From assembly GCF_003573695.1 (NCBI RefSeq), contig NC_039359.1, forward strand, positions 77,948,783 through 78,012,782: a DNA stretch of 64,000 nt, given 5' to 3'. The stretch's first letter is position 1. Each line of letters starts with the position of its first letter. Source of the DNA: Papaver somniferum (taxonomy: Eukaryota > Streptophyta > Magnoliopsida > Ranunculales > Papaveraceae). A program made the translations under genes and the position numbers. The notes under the pieces were generated by a model, which did no database searches, was not told where the DNA came from, and saw nothing but the letters and a program-made list of their open reading frames with translations. Positions 33,068 through 45,524 of this stretch are shown piece by piece.

Positions 33068-34036
33068 ATGGGTGATGAGACGGAATCATCAACCAAAGGC
33101 AAAAGTACAGAGTATGACATGAAAAAGAAGAACCCAATATATCATCTAGGGTCGAGTGATGGACCAGGAATTATCATCACACCGGTTGTTCTAAAAGGCA
33201 CTAACTATGATGAATGGGCTAGAGCCATAAGAAGATCTTTGATTGCCAAGAGGAAGTTCGGTTTTGTTGATGGGACTGTCACAGAACCTGAAGATTGTGA
33301 CCAGCTAAAAGAATGGATTGCGGTCCAGTCGATGCTTGTATCTTGGATCAGCAACACGTTAGAGCCATTAATCAGATCAAGTTTGGGTGACTATGATAAT
33401 GCAAACTTGATGTGGACACACTTGAAGAGAAGATTCTGTGTTGTAAGCGGAACAAGGATTTGTCAGCTTAAAGCGTCTCTGAGTGAGTGCAAGCAAAAGT
33501 ATAAGGAAGGTGTAGCTGTCTACTTCGGGAGATTAAACAAGATATGGGATGAGTTGGTGACATATGTGAAGGTACCTCAGTGTAAGTGTGGTAAGTGCGC
33601 TTGTAATATAGCAAGCCAGGTTAGTACGTTAAGAGAAGAGGACTTCCTACGTTATTTTTTGATTGGATTAGATTCTGTGTATAGCTCACTGCGTGAGCAG
33701 TTGTTGGCAAGAGATCCATTGCCATCAATATACGTAGCCTACCATACAATGGTGAATTCAGAGCGTCTGAAGATAGGTGATATAGCTGTGTCAACAGAAG
33801 TACAAGAGAATGTGATGGCTTTCAGGGTTCAGTCTGATCAGCGTCAGTTCAATAATACATATGATCCTGCCAAGTTTTGCAAGCACTGTAGCAGAGAAGG
33901 ACACTCAGATGAAGGGTGTTTTCATATCATTGGATACCCAGAATGGTGGGGAGACAGACCTAGAGGGGGAAGAGGAAATGGTAGAGGAGGCAGAGCAGGT
34001 GGTAGAGGCCGAGCTGGTTTTGCCAATGGCAGATGA
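33068..34036 (+). pseudogene. Copia gag
   Basis: 322 codons from the first ATG after the PBS. The N-terminal part has LKGTNYDEWARAIRRSL, typical of copia gag. The CCHC knuckle CKHCSREGHSDEGC is near residues 275-290, followed by a Gly/Arg-rich tail (PRGGRGNGRGGRAGGRGR) that would bind RNA. The frame stops at TGA 34034, whereas in this group gag normally reads into pol. The same frame is open again beyond a second stop at 34166. Confidence 0.85.
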
Positions 34037-34168
34037 GGTAGAGGACAAGGAAATGACAATCAGGTCAGAGCACACAATCTGAATATATCAGAAAAGAAGT
34101 ATGCAGGTGGTGCGTGCTCATCAAATGGCTCAGGCTTGACGGGAGTAACAGAAACACAGCTTCAATAG

Positions 34169-35542
34169 GTGCTTGATTTTTTAAATACAAGAAAATCCAC
34201 GTCTCAGCTCCAAGGTAAGAAAACGGTTTGGATTGTAGACACAGGGGCTACAAACCATGTCACGTGTAAAAGGGATGACATGATAGATGTGAGAGATATT
34301 AAGGCATGTTCAGTTGGTCTCCCAGATGGGAAATATGCACAGTCTAAGAAAATAGGAACCGTTATTCTGCCTGGTGGTTTAAGACTAGAAAACGTGCTTT
34401 ATGTGCCTCAAATAACTTGTAACTTAATTTCAGTCACACAGCTTATTGATGAGTTGGAATGTAGTGTTCAATGTAATAACAACTTATGTCTTATACAGAA
34501 CCGGTCGACGAGGAAGGTGATTGGAGTGGGTGAACGACAAGGTGGACTATATATTTTCTGTGGTGTGCCTCAAGTTGAAGTAATGGATGTCAGTGGAAAT
34601 ACGTATGAGCTGTGGCATCGACGAATGGGACATCCATCAGAAAAAGTGTTACAAAGGTTACCAGGTGGGAGTAATTTTTTAAAGAAGAATAATGATGAGT
34701 GTGATATTTGTCCACGAGCGAAACATCGTAGGAGTAGTTTTGCTAGTAGTCTGAATAAATCCAATTGTATTTTTGAGTTGGTTCATATAGATTTATGGGG
34801 ACCTTATAAGACTCAGTCATCTTGTGGAGCTAAATATTTTTTGACAATACTAGATGATTTTTCAAGAGGTGTGTGGATATATTTGATTCAAAATAAAACA
34901 GAAGTTACACAGACATTTCTTAACTTTATTGCTCTTGTGAAACGTCAATTTAGTAAAGAAATCAAAATTGTTAGAAGTAATAATGGAACCGAGTTTAATG
35001 CATTGCGTGGATATTTTAGGACTAATGGGATAGTGTTTGAGACATCATGTGTTGGTACACCTCAACAGAATGGGAGAGTTGAGAGAAAGCATCAACATAT
35101 ACTGAATGTGGCAAGAGCTTTGAGATTTCAAGCCAATTTGCCAATATATTTTTGGGGAGAATGCGCCTTGACTGTTGCATATTTAATTAATCGTACACCT
35201 ACACCCATTCTAAAAAATAAAACTCCATATGAAATATTATTTGGAAAGAAACCTCCATATAATCAGTTGAAGGTGTTTGGATGCTTGTGCTATGTACATG
35301 ATCAAGGTAGTAACGGAGATAAGTTTGCGAGTAGAGGAAGAAGATGTGTATTTCTTGGCTATCCTTTTGGTAAGAAGGCGTGGCAAGTGTATGATTTAGA
35401 TGCAAGAAGGTTTCTAGTGTCAAGAGACGTGAAGTTTTGTGAATATCAGTTTCCGTATAAGACTGATTTGAAGGGAGATATGACCAAGACAGTACAGTTG
35501 GGGTCAGATCCATCGACTGAGAAGGATCAGTTGGGTTTCTGA
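34169..35542 (+). pseudogene. Copia protease and integrase
   Basis: Continues the gag frame. The protease motif VDTGATNHV is at residues 23-31. The integrase zinc-binding segment has LWHRRMGHP and CDICPRAKH. The catalytic core begins HIDLWGP with the first Asp. The position of the second catalytic Asp reads RSNNGTEF, an Asn, and the Glu lies in QQNGRVERKH. The frame ends at TGA 35540, after the GKK and FGCLC region of the integrase C-terminus. The Asp-to-Asn change alone would be expected to abolish integration. Confidence 0.85.
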
Positions 35543-35726
35543 AGGTTCTGAGACTGTTGTTGATGATCCAGCTGAGACCGAGTCCACTGCAGACACTGAG
35601 ACCGATATGCCTTGTGTCTTGAGAAGGACTGAGAACAGCGACGATTGTGGCAGTGTTGATGTTAATGAAGACGACACATAGGAACAACCTGTAGAGGATG
35701 TCAATCCTAGCAATCATACTACAGCT

Positions 35727-36905
35727 GTGGAAGAGTTGGGCAAGGGAAGGCGTCAGAAGATTCCTTCTAGTAGGATTAAAGGCTTTGTGACACACACCAT
35801 TCGAGAAAATAGTCCATCTCATCTTCACTCAACACAATCACCATCCTCAGGTACGCCTTATCCTTTGACATATTATGTTAGTTGTGATAGGTTTTCTGCA
35901 GTTCATAAGAAATATCTAGCAGCATTAACAGCTGGGTCTGAGCCTCGGAATTTTATGGAAGCTATGAAGCATCCAGGGTGGTGGAAAGCCATGGAAGCAG
36001 AAATACGAGCACTGGAAGAACAAGGTACGTTGGAATTGCAAGAATTGCCACCGGGGAAGAAAGCACTTGGGAGTAAATGGATTTACACGGTGAAGTATGA
36101 TGCAAATGGGGAGTTGGTACGGCTAAAAGAAAGATTGGTGATCTTTGGAAATCATCAGGTTGAGGGGTTGGATTACAAAGAGACATTTGCACCAGTAGCA
36201 AAGATGACAACGGTACGTACTTTTCTGTCTGTTGCAGCAGTTAAAAACTGGGAATTACATCAGATGGATGTGCATAACGCTTTCCTTCATGGAGACTTGG
36301 AGGAAGAAGTGTATATGAAGATACCACCGGGATTTACCAAAGGTAATTCTAATCTGGTATGTAGAATAAAGAAATCATTATATGGTTTGAAACAGGCTCC
36401 ACGTTGTTGGTTTGCAAAACTATCAACAGCCTTGAAAAATTATGGGTTCCGGCAATCATATTCAGATTATTCTCTTTTCACTATGATCAAGGGAAAGATG
36501 CAGCTTAATGTTTTGGTGTATGTAGATGATTTAATTGTTGCAGGAAATAATATGGAGGAGATTAATAAATTTAAAACCTATTTGAGACAATGTTTCAAGA
36601 TGAAAGACTTGGGAAAGTTGAAATATTTTCTGGGTTTGGAGATAGCTCGCAATAAACAAGGTTTTTATGTATGCCAGCGGAAATATGCTTTGGATATTAT
36701 CATGGAAGCGGGTTTATTGGGAGCCAAACCTGCAGAGTTTCCAATGGAGACTAATCATAGACTTGCTTTGGCGACGGGAGAGTTGTTCAAAGACGTGGAG
36801 AAATATAGAAGACTAATTGGTAGACTGATTTATTTGTCAGTAACCAGACCTATCTTACTTATTCGGTTCATACGTTGTCACAGTTTATGCAACAGCCGAG
36901 AGTAG
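35727..36905 (+). pseudogene. Copia reverse transcriptase
   Basis: Displaced by a frame change from the integrase part; a stop near 35680 lies in the linker. It has the usual start with WWKAMEAEIRALEEQGT, then KWIYTVKYDANGE, LHQMDVHNAFLHGDLEEEVY, SLYGLKQAPRCW and the catalytic YVDD (36519-36530). DLGKLKYFLGLEIAR follows. The frame breaks near 36880 where RNase H continues in another frame. Confidence 0.88.
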
Positions 36906-37474
36906 ATCACTGGGACGCAGCACTTTGTGTGGTGAGGTATTTAAATAAGAATCCTGGGCAAGGAATTCTGTTGCGCTCTGATAGTAGCCTGAGTTTAAAA
37001 GGCTGGTGTGATTCAGATTGGGCTAGTTGTCCTTTGACTAGACGATCTTTGATAGGATGGTTTGTGCTTCTTGGAGATTCGCCGGTGTCATGGAAGACAA
37101 AGAAGCAACAAACTGTTTCACGTAGCTCAGCAGAAGCAGAATACAGATCAATGGCTGCAGCTACATGTGAATTGAAATGGTTGAAACAATTACTTAGATA
37201 TTTGGGAGTTCATCATCCACACGGAATGAGTCTTCTCTGTGATAGTCAGTCTGCATTATATATAGCTCAGAATCCAGTTTTTCATGAACGTACCAAGCAT
37301 ATTGAGGTAGACTGTCATCTTGTCAGGGATGCTATAGTACAGAAAATTCTATCACCTTCCTACACACCTACGGAGGTGCAGTTGGCGGATATCTTCACCA
37401 AATCCTTGGGGAAAGCACAGTTTCAAGGACTTTTATCCAAGATGGGCATTTGTGACCTGCATGCTCCGTCTTGA
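36875..37474 (+). pseudogene. Copia RNase H
   Basis: SDSSLSLKGWCDSDWASCP, then SRSSAEAEYRSMA, CDSQSALYIAQNP and HIEVDCHLVRD carry the RNase H acidic residues. TPTEVQLADIFTKSLG gives the usual copia C-terminus. The stop at 37472 overlaps the polypurine tract. Confidence 0.88.
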
Positions 37475-37480
37475 GAAGGG
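37473..37480 (+). other. Copia polypurine tract
   Basis: GAGAAGGG directly before the 3' LTR. Confidence 0.7.
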
Positions 37481-37760
37481 TATTAGGAAATACGTTATAT
37501 GGTAAGTGTCGTTGTAGTGTAGGACTCAAGAATGTGTCTTGAGTCCCAAGTATTTCCGAGTCTGTGTTGGGAAGTAGCTATCTTGAGACCGATAATTAAG
37601 GGCTCACGTTGGTGTCTAGGGTTAGCTATCTTGAGACCGATAATTAAGGATTCAAATTGGTGTCTAGGATTAATAACTTGTACACCAAATATGGTCTTGT
37701 ATAAAAATCTATGGCAATGCATGAATGAAAACAAGAAAGAGATTTACCCAAATTTTAACA
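37481..37760 (+). repeat. Copia 3' LTR
   Basis: 280 bp, TATTAGG to TTTTAACA, same length as the 5' copy. Most differences from the 5' LTR are G/A or C/T, consistent with decay of methylated sites. Confidence 0.92.
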
Positions 37761-37765
37761 TTTTC

Positions 37766-38879
37766 TTTATCGATTCCAAATTTTGTTGCCCGGACTGCGA
37801 AATCTCTCGCCAAAACAGAAATATCTCTCGTATCATTATGTACAGTGGCTCTTGCTCGAAAACATACAAAAAATACACTCTCTGTCTCTGCAGTTGACTA
37901 AAAAAGAAAAACATTATACCTTCGGACCCCCTAAAAGGAGGAGCTGTGGTGATTACGTTTACTCAGTTATACGGGGGAATCAGGGAGGATACAGGTTTTC
38001 AGTCCGGAAAAAAACAAGACTACACCCGAAACATGGACTTAAAAGAGGATATGGGTTCGGTACTTCTTCTTTTTCTAAATAATTTATTTTGTGTTCCCTG
38101 GCAAATCGAAAGATAAGATATTACTACGGTACTGGCTGTGATAAAAGTTTCTGTCTCTGAATAAATTAAGTTTTCATAGCTATGGAGATTGTGGATCCGT
38201 ATTGGGAGTTGTGGCTATTGAGGTTTGGGTTATGGTGAAGGGGACAAGACAACTGAAAAGGTTAATAAAAGCAGCGGCTCTCACTCGTGCACATAGTGAT
38301 ATGTCGCTATGCTCTTTTTTTTTGTGCTCGTGCACCTTTCAGCTTTTGGGAGACCCATTCCTTTCGCTGTTTGGCAATTTGGCTGCATCTCCCTGTCTTT
38401 GGTCGTGCATTAACTTGTAAGCTAAGACGAAGAAAAGGCGTGAAATTAAATCGTACTCTCCTCGCTTGAACACGCTTTTAGCATTTGTGGTGGCTTGTTC
38501 ATACCTATCATATCTATTCGTATCATGTGATCGTTCTGAACTTCTGATTAACGTTTGTGATGGCTTTTAACTCGTTCACATTATCACACCGTTGTTTTCA
38601 GACAATAAAATACAATGGTACATATAGATTCAGGGCCGGCCGTACGGCAAGCTAGCAGAGTCTTTCCTTTGGAAAATGATAGGAAAGCCAAGACCAAAGA
38701 ATCATGTAAAATGACATATTTGTGTGGATTTGTTTTAAAATAATTAGCAAAAGGAAGGGGTAGGTACGTCAAAACGGATAAATAAAATGTGTAAATCCCC
38801 GTATCTCTTTCTTTCGGAAGAAACCACCTCAAAGGCCCTTTTATAATAAAGCGCGGTCGTGATACTTGAACCAATTTGG
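37766..38879. other. Intergenic, no gene seen
   Basis: Short unrelated open frames only. A CAGGGCCGGCCG at 38633 resembles a hAT terminus, but no partner end was found. Confidence 0.4.
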
Positions 38880-39640
38880 GTTATATAAATTATTTCCCTC
38901 AACTAATAATGTCTATTAAACAGTGTTTTTTAGGGGGAAAATACTAAAATATCCTTCCCTCAAAATAAAAATCAAAAAACTTAAAATCAAAAAACAAAAT
39001 CATATCCCCCATTTCCATCTTCACCTCTTATTAATCTCTCTCTTTGAAATCTAAATATTTCCCATTCTCTTTCAAATTCTCTTCTCCTTCTCTGCCGGTT
39101 CCTCACTTTGAAATCGATTTTTTTTTTACATTCGATAGTGATGAAGACCATGCCGGAAAATGGTGCCAGAAAACTTGGTAACTAACATTCAATGTCGTAA
39201 ATAAATGCCGGCATACTCGATAGAAATGTATCAATGCCGGTAGTCAAGTGAAATTTTTTATAATTTTCTGGATACTTTACATCATGTGCCGGCAAAGAAA
39301 TTTAAGCAACATATTATGCCGTTAGCAGTACCAGCATGCTCGAGAATTAACTAACTGTGCCGGCAGTGGACTAATTAAAACCAGAAAAAATCAAAACGGA
39401 ATAGGTTTTGAATTTCAAAACCAGAAAAAATTTCTACGAGACACTGATTACAATCATCCTCCATTTCACCAAAAAAAATTCCCTCTCAAATACTTTTTCC
39501 CTCCTTCTACTCTCACATCACTCACCCAAATACAAATAAAAATACACACTAATCATTTAACAAATACTTAAGATTTTTCCTAATTATAATTAAACATTAA
39601 ACCTGATTAGTGAGAGGTAGATTAGGAATTATATAAAATA
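38880..39640. mobile_element. Probable DNA element C with ATGCCGGCA motif array
   Basis: An AT-rich unit has pyrimidine-rich arms on both sides (39000-39120 and 39430-39540) and a centre at 39130-39380. The centre carries ATGCCGG, GTGCCGGCA, ATGCCGGCA and variants about nine times. The ends TATATAAATTATTTCCCTCAACTAAT (left) and the inverted right TATATAATTCCTAATC then CTCTCACTAAT are weakly alike. No target duplication was identified, so the limits are approximate. The layout is that of elements A and B. Confidence 0.4.
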
Positions 39641-42008
39641 CTTAGATAAGGAGTGATCCTGATTTGATATTTAATCCAGTTTTTATCCTTTTCCTCTATC
39701 CCATAATCGCGCGTTCTTTTATAAACAAGGAACACAAAGTTCTTTTTTTTTATAACTAGTTTAAGATAAAGAATAATAGAATTCAGATTAACAAGAACAT
39801 ACCGTAAAAGTATAATACCGAGAAATCCGATAAAAGAAAGAGAAGGATTACTAGAGTAACATAAATACAAGTATGAATAAGATCCGATTAAAATCTGAGG
39901 AAGAATTATTTTTGCTGGAATTACTATCCAATCATTTAGTTTGTCTCCCAAAATATGAGTGATTTTCTCAAATCTCTTATAATTAGTGTGATTTATCAAA
40001 ATCTTTACCGGCCGAAATATTAAAAACTCGCCAGAAAACTTGTCGGAGCTGTCGACCCGGCTGGAAATCTCATCACCAAACTTGGAGCACGCGCTGCTCA
40101 GATAATGACCTGAACATGAGAAATCCATCACAAAGAAACTTAGAAGACTCAAAAATGATAGCAACATAGCGTACCTGGTAACCATAAAATTAAAATTAAC
40201 ATCCGAATGAAAATATGATCTATTTGACACTATCTCAATCATAAACCATAAAAGATGATTAAAGGATATCTATAGTTGAAGATCACAGACTGTAGTAGCC
40301 GGAAATGCTGCAGAAACAACTGTTTGTGTATAAATCGGTGCTGAAATTGGTGACCCTTGATCTGTTTTCTTCGTCAGATCAAAAATCATGCTTCCGCTCG
40401 CAACCCAATCCCCAATAAACAAACCCAAAATTGCACAATACCAAAAACAAAACATATAAAATAAGAACATGACTTAAAGGTAAATCAAGGTTAAACCTTA
40501 AGATTATCAGAGGTTGTAGATCGAAAAAGTATTAGAACTGCTCAGATCATTTCCAAAGAAGCCGGTTTAAGCAGGCGGCGACAATGGAGGGTAAGGTCTT
40601 CATTTAGAAAGGGAAAAGATAAAGAGAGAAAAGTAAAGATCAATAATTTTGTAATTTCAAGTAATCTCATTTAATAGATTTTTAAGATCTAACTCCAATG
40701 GTTGTTTAGCAAATGTCTTCAGATGAGTCAGGATGTCGAAATGAGCTCTCGTAAGATTGTTTTGAGTCTTTCGGAGCTTGTATAAATTTTTAGCCAATAT
40801 TATCGAGATTTAATAGTGGGTATCAGAAAAACGGAACCACTCGGACGATGTTGCTATGAAGGACGAGATTATGCGACTTAGAGTATCATACTTTACTGAA
40901 GATGAGCATTCGACTAACGAGAGGGACATTAATATAGAATTCTCTTCTTAAACATGTCTGTGATAGATGTGTGGCTGTCCGCGTGCTGCGAAGATGCACC
41001 TCATTATCCCCGTTCTTTCATTAATATGAAAGTATTCTGCAAGTCGGCAAAAAAACCTTCCTTTAAAGTTCAGATCTAGGTTTATGAGTTTTTATTTTTG
41101 TGTTGGTTGGTGGTTGGAAATCAATATCCTCCCTGATGAAAACCATGATTATCTACTGTGACTGAATAACCACCTCCCACTGTGGTTGCTAAAATGTAGA
41201 TGATGAAAGCTGGGATAGGGTTAAAGAGGTAAAAGATGGTAGTGGTATGAATGCAGAAGGTTGATTATGAATGACCTTTTTATAAACCAAGAAGATGGTC
41301 GTTCAAGGGATGTTTTAGTCACAAGATAGAGAGGCAAGGTTGATCTAGGTAAGGAAGATGAGAGGGGTGAGACTAGAGTTCTTAATTGCGGAGAGTTATA
41401 AAGTTAGAAGCTTTCAAAGAGAGATAGAGTTACCAATAAATATTAGTCTGATATTTTTTTTCTTTTTCTAGAATGACCAAGAGTTGTTGTACACATGGAT
41501 CTACAGAACCATGATCTCTAATCGATGAAATAAGGATGAGAAGTAAGATAAGAACTCCTCCTTGATCCCGTGAATAGTTAAAGATAGATCAAGGATTGAG
41601 TCTATCCTTCGTAGTTGATTCTTTGAGACTGATTATCCCTTCCTCGTATGAGTAGGTTGATACCCGCACGTGGCGAAGACCCTCCATACCAAAAGTGAAA
41701 TTTATCCGCCCATTTGTGACGTAATAAACCTTTATATGTGATGTGTGGTGTGACGTGGTAGTATTTTAGTTATGGTAACTTGGATGGAGGAATACTCATA
41801 TTTTTGTGTGGAGGCAAGCCTGAGTCTTGTGGAGAACTCAAGGAGGCTTGTTGTAGTCGTGGGTGGCATGAAAAAAGCACTAGCTAAGCTGAGATCAAGT
41901 ATGTATGACCCTGGATGGCGGTCCTCCGACTAGCTGAGCAGAGGCATGACCAGTGATGTAAAGAGGTTAAGGCATATTTGTTACTTTTCCAAATGTTAAG
42001 AGCAAGCC
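39641..42008. other. Intergenic with an unrecognised minus-strand frame
   Basis: The frame 40242-39622 (206 codons, minus) begins with a hydrophobic stretch MLLSFLSLLSFFVMDFS, but its second half is Ile/Leu/Tyr-rich as random AT-rich DNA would give. A shorter minus frame lies at 40470-40270. Neither resembles a family I know, and they are more likely chance than gene. The remainder (40640-42008) shows no coding or boundary signal. Confidence 0.3.
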
Positions 42009-42275
42009 GAGAGTCATAGGCCAGCAGTTAGAACCTATGAGAGTCGTAGCCCAACTGTAGAAGCCTAGGCTGAGAGTCATAGTCCAGCAGTTAGGAGCTA
42101 TGAGAACGGTAGTCCAACAGTAGGAGCCTAGGCTAGGAGTCATAGTCCATCTATTATGAGTTATATGAGAGTCGTAATCCAATTGATGAGCCTAGGCAGA
42201 GAGCCATAGTCCAGCAGTTAGGAGTTATGATGGTTGTAGTCCAACTGTAAGAGCTCAAGGCGTCCTGGTCCAGCA
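42009..42275. repeat. Tandem repeat, about 4 x 65 bp with half-unit symmetry
   Basis: Units GAGAGTCATAGTCCAGCAGT then TAGGAGCTATGAGAGTCGTAGTCCAACTGTAGGAGCCTAGGC (consensus by eye) repeat between 42009 and 42275. Each unit is made of two similar halves built on GTC(A/G)TAGTCCA(G/A)C. No gene overlaps. Confidence 0.7.
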
Positions 42276-42970
42276 GTTAGAATCAAGAGAGTCCATCTAT
42301 GACGGTACAAAGATATGACCGGCCCTGAGAAGGTGCTATGATAGTGGTCGGGCCTCATAAAGCGCTGTGATGGGGGCCATCCTTGAGAGGGAGTTATGGA
42401 AATTACCAGGTCTGAGAAGGTGTTGTGGGTTTGTGTGAAGAACCGATATAACGCTAAGGAGTCTTGAGCTTGGTTTACGAACCTGGTTGTAAAGCCGGTG
42501 GTAAGGTATAATCGGGATTATCGAGGTTGTGAGGCCCTATAAGGGTGGCATAGCTTTGCAAAGAAAGCAAGACTCAACTGGTGCAGCAAGGTTCGGAGGG
42601 GGAGGAAGAATTAACAAGGGTAACGAGGCTCAACACCTATCTTGAACCTTATTTTCTTCAATTAATTCAAGCCACTTTAAAGTTCAAATGATAATGATTC
42701 GACTAGATATTCAATCTCTAGTTAAGTCATACTATCTAGAAAATGACCTTTTTTCCCACATCCATAAAATGACCATTTTCCCCTTGATTATAAATCACCA
42801 TCAACACCTCCCAGAATTCCAAAACCTTGTATACTCGCGTGATCTTTTTTTATCGATACTGAACTCCCCAGAAGTGAGTTATACCGTGCACATTCTGAAC
42901 TCTAAGTCCAAGCACTGGTTGATGATTTCGTTGCGCTATAGATTAATCGTAGCAAAACGTAACTACCATG
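42276..42970. other. Intergenic, no gene seen
   Basis: G-rich degenerate continuation of the tandem repeat to about 42650, then AT-rich sequence up to the chromovirus target duplication GTCTT. The frame 42688-43110 mostly runs into the LTR and is not supported. Confidence 0.4.
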
Positions 42971-42975
42971 GTCTT

Positions 42976-43845
42976 TGTCACAGGTTCGCAACACCCAAAT
43001 GCAAAACCAACTCTGACAATGGCAATTATGCTCCACAACACAATTTCAGCCAACTCGCACTTAGCCAATACTTCAACTTCTTGACTAATTCTCTATTCAT
43101 CTCATACTAAATAGAGGTTATTATCACAAATCTTCCAAGCTTTTAACCAAATACACACACTCCGCTTGATGCATAAACATAAGCCAAAACAAAGGGATAA
43201 ATGCACCAACATAACTTAGCTTTAAACTAGGTCGCGGCCTTTTATTCATTGCACACTTAGGGTTACACACTCTTTTTGTTCCGGATTACCCAATCCCTTC
43301 ACTAGATCAGGCTTATATAGCCTTACAAAAACCCATATAGAAGTAACTGTCAGGCAGTTACAGATTTACTTTATGCCAAGCAGTTAGCCAACCGTGCCAA
43401 CTGACGCCAACACACTCTAAAGCTAAACAAACAAGTCCTAGCCTTCAGTTATGCATAAATCAACTCAACTTCCGTGTAACCAACTCTAAACCGTCAAGGC
43501 CATGTGCCAGACACATGCCATCCAGCCTTGTTGCATAATGATTGCGTCTTCCAGCCAAAGTAGCGTAATCATTGCTGAGCATCATTCTCCTAATGATGCA
43601 AGTGTGCCAATGCAAGTCTTGCTTGCATGCATGCACGCCTCATACATACAGTTTACTTGCCAAACTCATTTGGCATCTCTTGATGCTAATCTCGCATCTT
43701 TTCCCATGTCCAAACCCTGTTTGGCACATGCCATTGTATAGCTGCAACTCAGACATGCACTCCGCATATCTGACACTTTGTCCAAGCCACTAATAATGCA
43801 CCAAAGTTGCGCATTTTCATTTGGAAACTTGACATCCATGTCATA
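42976..43845 (-). repeat. Chromovirus 3' LTR
   Basis: 870 bp, TGTCACAGG to GTCATA on the plus strand. It is the 3' LTR in element orientation. CTTATATAGCC near 43313 may be the TATA region read from the minus strand. Confidence 0.9.
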
Positions 43846-43862
43846 GACCTCTCCCACCAGCT
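43846..43862 (-). other. Chromovirus polypurine tract
   Basis: The reverse complement TAGCTGGTGGGAGAGGTC ends at the start of the 3' LTR (TATGACATGG). Confidence 0.65.
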
Positions 43863-43879
43863 AAACTCGACGCCCTCAT

Positions 43880-45519
43880 TTATTCCTTTTGTTGTAGGTA
43901 AGCTTGAATTTGTTCTTCAAATTTCCACAATGTAATATCCTTCTCCCAAGAATCTTCGGAGTCTGGCAACCCTTGCCATTTAATCAGAAAATAAGTTCTC
44001 CTATTCTTCTTACTTTGCCCCATAACTCGATCATCAAGTATTGCCTCAACTTGCTTGTTGAATTGTGATCTGATTACCCGTGGTGCACGCTTCGCTTATT
44101 GCCTCGAAGTGTCCAGCAAATCAGGATGGTACTTCTTTAAGAAGGTGACATGAAAAGTGGGGTGCATTTTCAACCTTTTCGGAAATTCAAGTCTGTAAGC
44201 CACCTTATCAACTCTTTTTATCACTTTAAAGGGACCATCATATCTTGGAATTAGGCCTCTATGCACTGTCTTGCTAGAAATATTCTTCCAAATTTGGGGC
44301 GTTAGATTTAGCAGCACCATGTCTCCCACCTCAAATTCCACATCTCTGCGATGAAAATCAGCATATTTCTTCATTCGTCTCCGCGCCTTGGATAAACTAT
44401 CACGTGCCTGCTCAGTCATCTCCGTCTTTGACCTTGCATAACGATAAGCTGCTGGACAGGAACCTTGCTTTTTAGCCTTTGGCACCTCATGAGGGGTTAA
44501 TTGTTGCTGGCTTGTCGCTAAATCAAAAGGACTCAACTATGTTGATGAACTCTTGTGCAAATTGTAACAAAATTGGGTCGTATCCAACAACGCCACCCAA
44601 TTTACCTGGCTTGTCGTCACATAATAACGCAAGTACTCTTATAGCAATGCATTTATCCGCTCCTCCTGACCGTCGGTTTGGGGGTGATTGCTAGTAGAAA
44701 ACTTTAGTTCGGAACCAAGCATTCCAAACAAGGAGGTCCAAAACCTGCCTGTAAACCGTGAGTCTCTATCACCCACAATATCTCAAGGAAGTCACCAATA
44801 CTTCACTACATTCTTCAAGAACAGATCTGCTGCAACGTCTGTATTACAAGAATGTGGACAGGGAATGAATGTATCATACTTCGAAAAGCGATCAGCGATG
44901 ACCATTATCGAGCTAAAGCCTTGCACCTTTGGCATCCCGTTAATAAAGTCCATCGACAAGCACTGCCATGGCTTGTCTGGAATCGACAAAGGTTGTAGGA
45001 ATCCTGCTACGTTTCTCCTTTCCGTCTTATCCAGTTGACACACTAAGCATGTCTTCACATACAATTCAACATCTTCTTCCATCTTAGGCCAGTAATAGGA
45101 ATGAGCTATCAAAGCATGCGTTCGTTTCATTCCTGGATGACCAGCCCAAATGGAATCATGCGTCTCTCGCAAGAGTTCCCTTCTCAGTCCACCTAAATAG
45201 GTACAAATTTTTTTTTCCTTTGGCGTAAATGACCCCATCATATAGCCAATATCGATGAAAGATCTCATCACTGATCTGCTTAGTCAGGCGCACACATGCC
45301 TGATCATTCTTCATCTCTTCTTTGATTCGAGGAAGCAACTCTGCCTTAATCGTGGTCAATGCCGCAACATATTCTGCCACCAACTTTCTGATTAACGCAT
45401 CTGGCACAGAATTAAGCCTTCCTGGCTTATGCTCGAACTTGTAGTCGAACTCGCTCAAAAAGTCAAGCCGCCTTGCTTATTTTGGCGATAGTTTCTTCTG
45501 GCTGGAAAAGAACGTAATG
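43880..45519 (-). pseudogene. Chromovirus RNase H tail, integrase and chromodomain
   Basis: On the minus strand the frame resumes after the nested element with SSQKKLSPK and FLSEFDYKFEHKPGRLNSV (end of RNase H). The integrase zinc domain follows (HPGMKRTHALI, TCLVCQLDK), then the catalytic core start FLQPLSIPDKPWQCLSMDFI. The region 44540-44790 holds several stops. The integrase C-terminus is recognisable from GDMVLLNL to FHVTFLKKYHPD. After a stop near 44098 a chromodomain is readable at 44054-43883, with LIKWQGLPDSEDSWE giving the aromatic-cage Trp residues. Chromodomains target such elements to heterochromatin. Stop at 43880-43882. Confidence 0.85.
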
Positions 45520-45524
45520 GCCAG

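Larger units (their letters stand above)
32724..37760 (+). mobile_element. Ty1/copia LTR retrotransposon, complete but mutated
   Basis: Two 280 bp LTRs flank gag and pol in copia order (protease, integrase, reverse transcriptase, RNase H). A perfect 5 bp target duplication TTTTC lies at 32719-32723 and 37761-37765. The LTRs begin TATTAGG and end TTAACA, so the 5' end is TA rather than the usual TG, in both copies. PBS TGGCATCACGAGCCAG directly follows the left LTR and GAGAAGGG precedes the right one. By eye about 11 of 280 LTR positions differ (near 4%). In-frame stops at 34034, 34166, 35540 and about 35680, plus frame changes near 35540 and 36880, disable it. Confidence 0.93.

Noticed and set aside
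35199..35828. 209-codon minus frame opposite copia pol
   Set aside because: Antisense shadow of the integrase and linker region.
39622..40242. 206-codon minus frame as a membrane protein gene
   Set aside because: The second half has the Ile/Leu/Tyr/Lys composition of random AT-rich DNA, no family resemblance, no splice partners, and it overlaps the end of element C.
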